NCBI GenBank assembly: GCA_035760965.1
Contig: DASTRY010000063.1
Span: 1 to 17,333 of the forward strand
Length of the DNA stretch: 17,333 nt
Direction: 5' to 3'
DNA from: JADGHX01 sp035760965
GTDB taxonomy: Bacteria; Pseudomonadota; Gammaproteobacteria; Steroidobacterales; Steroidobacteraceae
Below the pieces are notes generated by a model. It was not told the origin of the DNA. It searched no databases and was given only the letters and a program-made list of their open reading frames with translations. The translations under genes and the position numbers were made by a program. Below, piece after piece: positions 16,910 to 17,333 of this stretch (within the stretch, counting starts at the first letter, position 1; every line of letters starts with the position of its first letter).

Positions 16910-17042
16910 ATCAGCGAGCGCCAACTCCGACGAACCTCCTGATTGCGTCTTTGCCATCAGCGGCCGCCAACTCCGACGAAACCCCTGATTGCGTCGCTGC
17001 CATCAGCGAGCGCCAAACTCGGACTCGAACCTCCTGATGCGC
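16892..17042. repeat. Tandem direct repeat, three copies of ~46 bp plus a fragment
   Basis: Units start with CCTGATTGCG at 16892, 16938 and 16984, with a degenerate start CCTGATGCG at 17033. Units 1 and 2 are 46 bp and differ at 6 positions; unit 3 is 49 bp through small insertions near its end. Each unit contains CTGAT and ATCAG 12 nt apart, so each can form its own short hairpin. The first 18 nt of unit 1 belong to the right arm of the adjacent palindrome, and the left arm is a diverged inverted copy of them. Lengths of 46, 46 and 49 do not keep a reading frame, so this is not protein repeat coding. It is between surA and pdxA. Confidence 0.85.
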
Positions 17043-17064
17043 TTCAGCCCCGCAAAAACGTTGA

Positions 17065-17077
17065 GGCGGCTCCCGCC
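17065..17077 (-). terminator. Weak candidate terminator after surA
   Basis: On the minus strand, 17 nt after the surA stop, GGCGG and CCGCC form a 5-bp stem with a GAG triloop, followed after six bases by TTTTT. The stem is short and the T-run is not adjacent, so termination would be inefficient. If real it would separate surA from pdxA transcription. Confidence 0.35.
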
Positions 17078-17093
17078 AAGCGTACACGCTCGG

Positions 17094-17333
17094 TTAAAGC
17101 TTGTACTCCACGTACGCCTCGTCCCGCAGCCGCCGCATCCACAGCTCCGTCTCCTCGTCGGCGTGGCTCGCGCGGATGGCTTCCGCCGCTTGCCGCCGCT
17201 TCAGCTCATCCGTGTTGTCGAACTCCCGCCGCCCGAGCACCTGCACGATGTGCCACCCGTACTGCGTGCGAAACGGCTCGCTGATCTCGTTGTCCTTCAG
17301 CTTCGCGAGCTCCTCCTCGAACTCCGGCACGAA
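17094..17333 (-). CDS. surA: Periplasmic chaperone/peptidyl-prolyl isomerase SurA, C-terminal end (truncated by window edge)
   Basis: Only the last 79 codons are in the window; the frame continues past 17333 and the stop TAA is at 17094-17096. The visible part has the end of a parvulin (PpiC) domain, PEFEEELAKLKDNEISEPF and QYGWHIVQVLGRRE, followed by the C-terminal helix and the ending RLRDEAYVEYKL, which is typical of SurA. SurA assists outer-membrane protein folding in the periplasm. Its position before pdxA, rsmA, apaG and apaH agrees with the conserved gammaproteobacterial order and supports the call. The Met at 17330 is internal, not a start. Confidence 0.93.
   Translation of the reverse strand, partial: FVPEFEEELAKLKDNEISEPFRTQYGWHIVQVLGRREFDNTDELKRRQAAEAIRASHADEETELWMRRLRDEAYVEYKL

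Noticed and set aside
15938..16942. 334-codon plus-strand ORF opposite pdxA
   Set aside because: Antisense shadow that runs into the non-coding repeats; composition and lack of motifs do not support it.
16772..16957. 61-codon minus-strand ORF running through the surA-pdxA repeats
   Set aside because: It lies across the palindrome and part of the tandem repeats, whose 46-bp period breaks any repeated frame. It has no ribosome site and no recognisable domain; structured non-coding DNA explains it better.
17021..17031. GGTTCGAGTCC on the minus strand, resembling a tRNA T-loop
   Set aside because: The flanking bases do not form a T-stem, and no acceptor, anticodon or D-arm is present. It is a variant segment of the tandem repeat.
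16892..17042. CRISPR-like spaced repeat
   Set aside because: The units are head-to-tail without unique spacers, vary along most of their length, and no cas gene is present.

Overview
The window is a GC-rich, gene-dense bacterial chromosome segment. The run surA-pdxA-rsmA-apaG-apaH on the minus strand is a conserved proteobacterial order. Together with thyA next to lgt, and folA close by, it points to a gammaproteobacterium or close relative. The complete bacterial kynurenine-to-quinolinate gene set would suit a Xanthomonadales-, Nevskiales- or Steroidobacter-like lineage, but that placement is inference. There are no transposases, integrases, CRISPR arrays, rRNA or tRNA genes. This is core chromosome with some accessory touches.

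Layout. (1) 1-880: the 3' end of a GcvA-like LysR regulator converges on a small Cys-rich lipoprotein gene, and their stop codons share one CTAG. (2) 881-2938, minus strand: a DUF255/YyaL thioredoxin-fold protein, divergent from (3) a plus-strand run of closely packed genes, 2990-8790: RlmI-like rRNA methyltransferase, lgt, thyA, a SET-domain protein methyltransferase with a very basic tail, kup and folA. From lgt on, the genes overlap by 4 nt or are 4 nt apart, so they are probably one operon. ThyA makes dihydrofolate and FolA recycles it; the SET and Kup genes lie between them. (4) 8991-9365: a small coiled-coil protein with one C-terminal membrane helix and an almost perfect Shine-Dalgarno sequence. 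(5) 9376-12547, minus strand: haao-kynU-kmo, three kynurenine-pathway enzymes leading to quinolinate and hence NAD. (6) 12613-13050: a plus-strand lipoprotein of unknown function. (7) 13130-17333, minus strand: (surA)-pdxA-rsmA-uspA-apaG-apaH. A universal stress protein gene is inserted between rsmA and apaG.

The most unusual non-coding region is the 334-nt gap between surA and pdxA (16760-17093). It contains three direct copies of a roughly 46-bp repeat plus a fragment. Next to them is a 125-nt imperfect palindrome whose 34-nt arms could pair in RNA with only two true mismatches and which encloses two smaller hairpins. The most unusual protein is the SET-domain enzyme, with canonical catalytic and zinc motifs and a histone-H1-like Lys/Arg tail, embedded in a core folate/potassium operon. 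No complete new defence or mobile system is visible.
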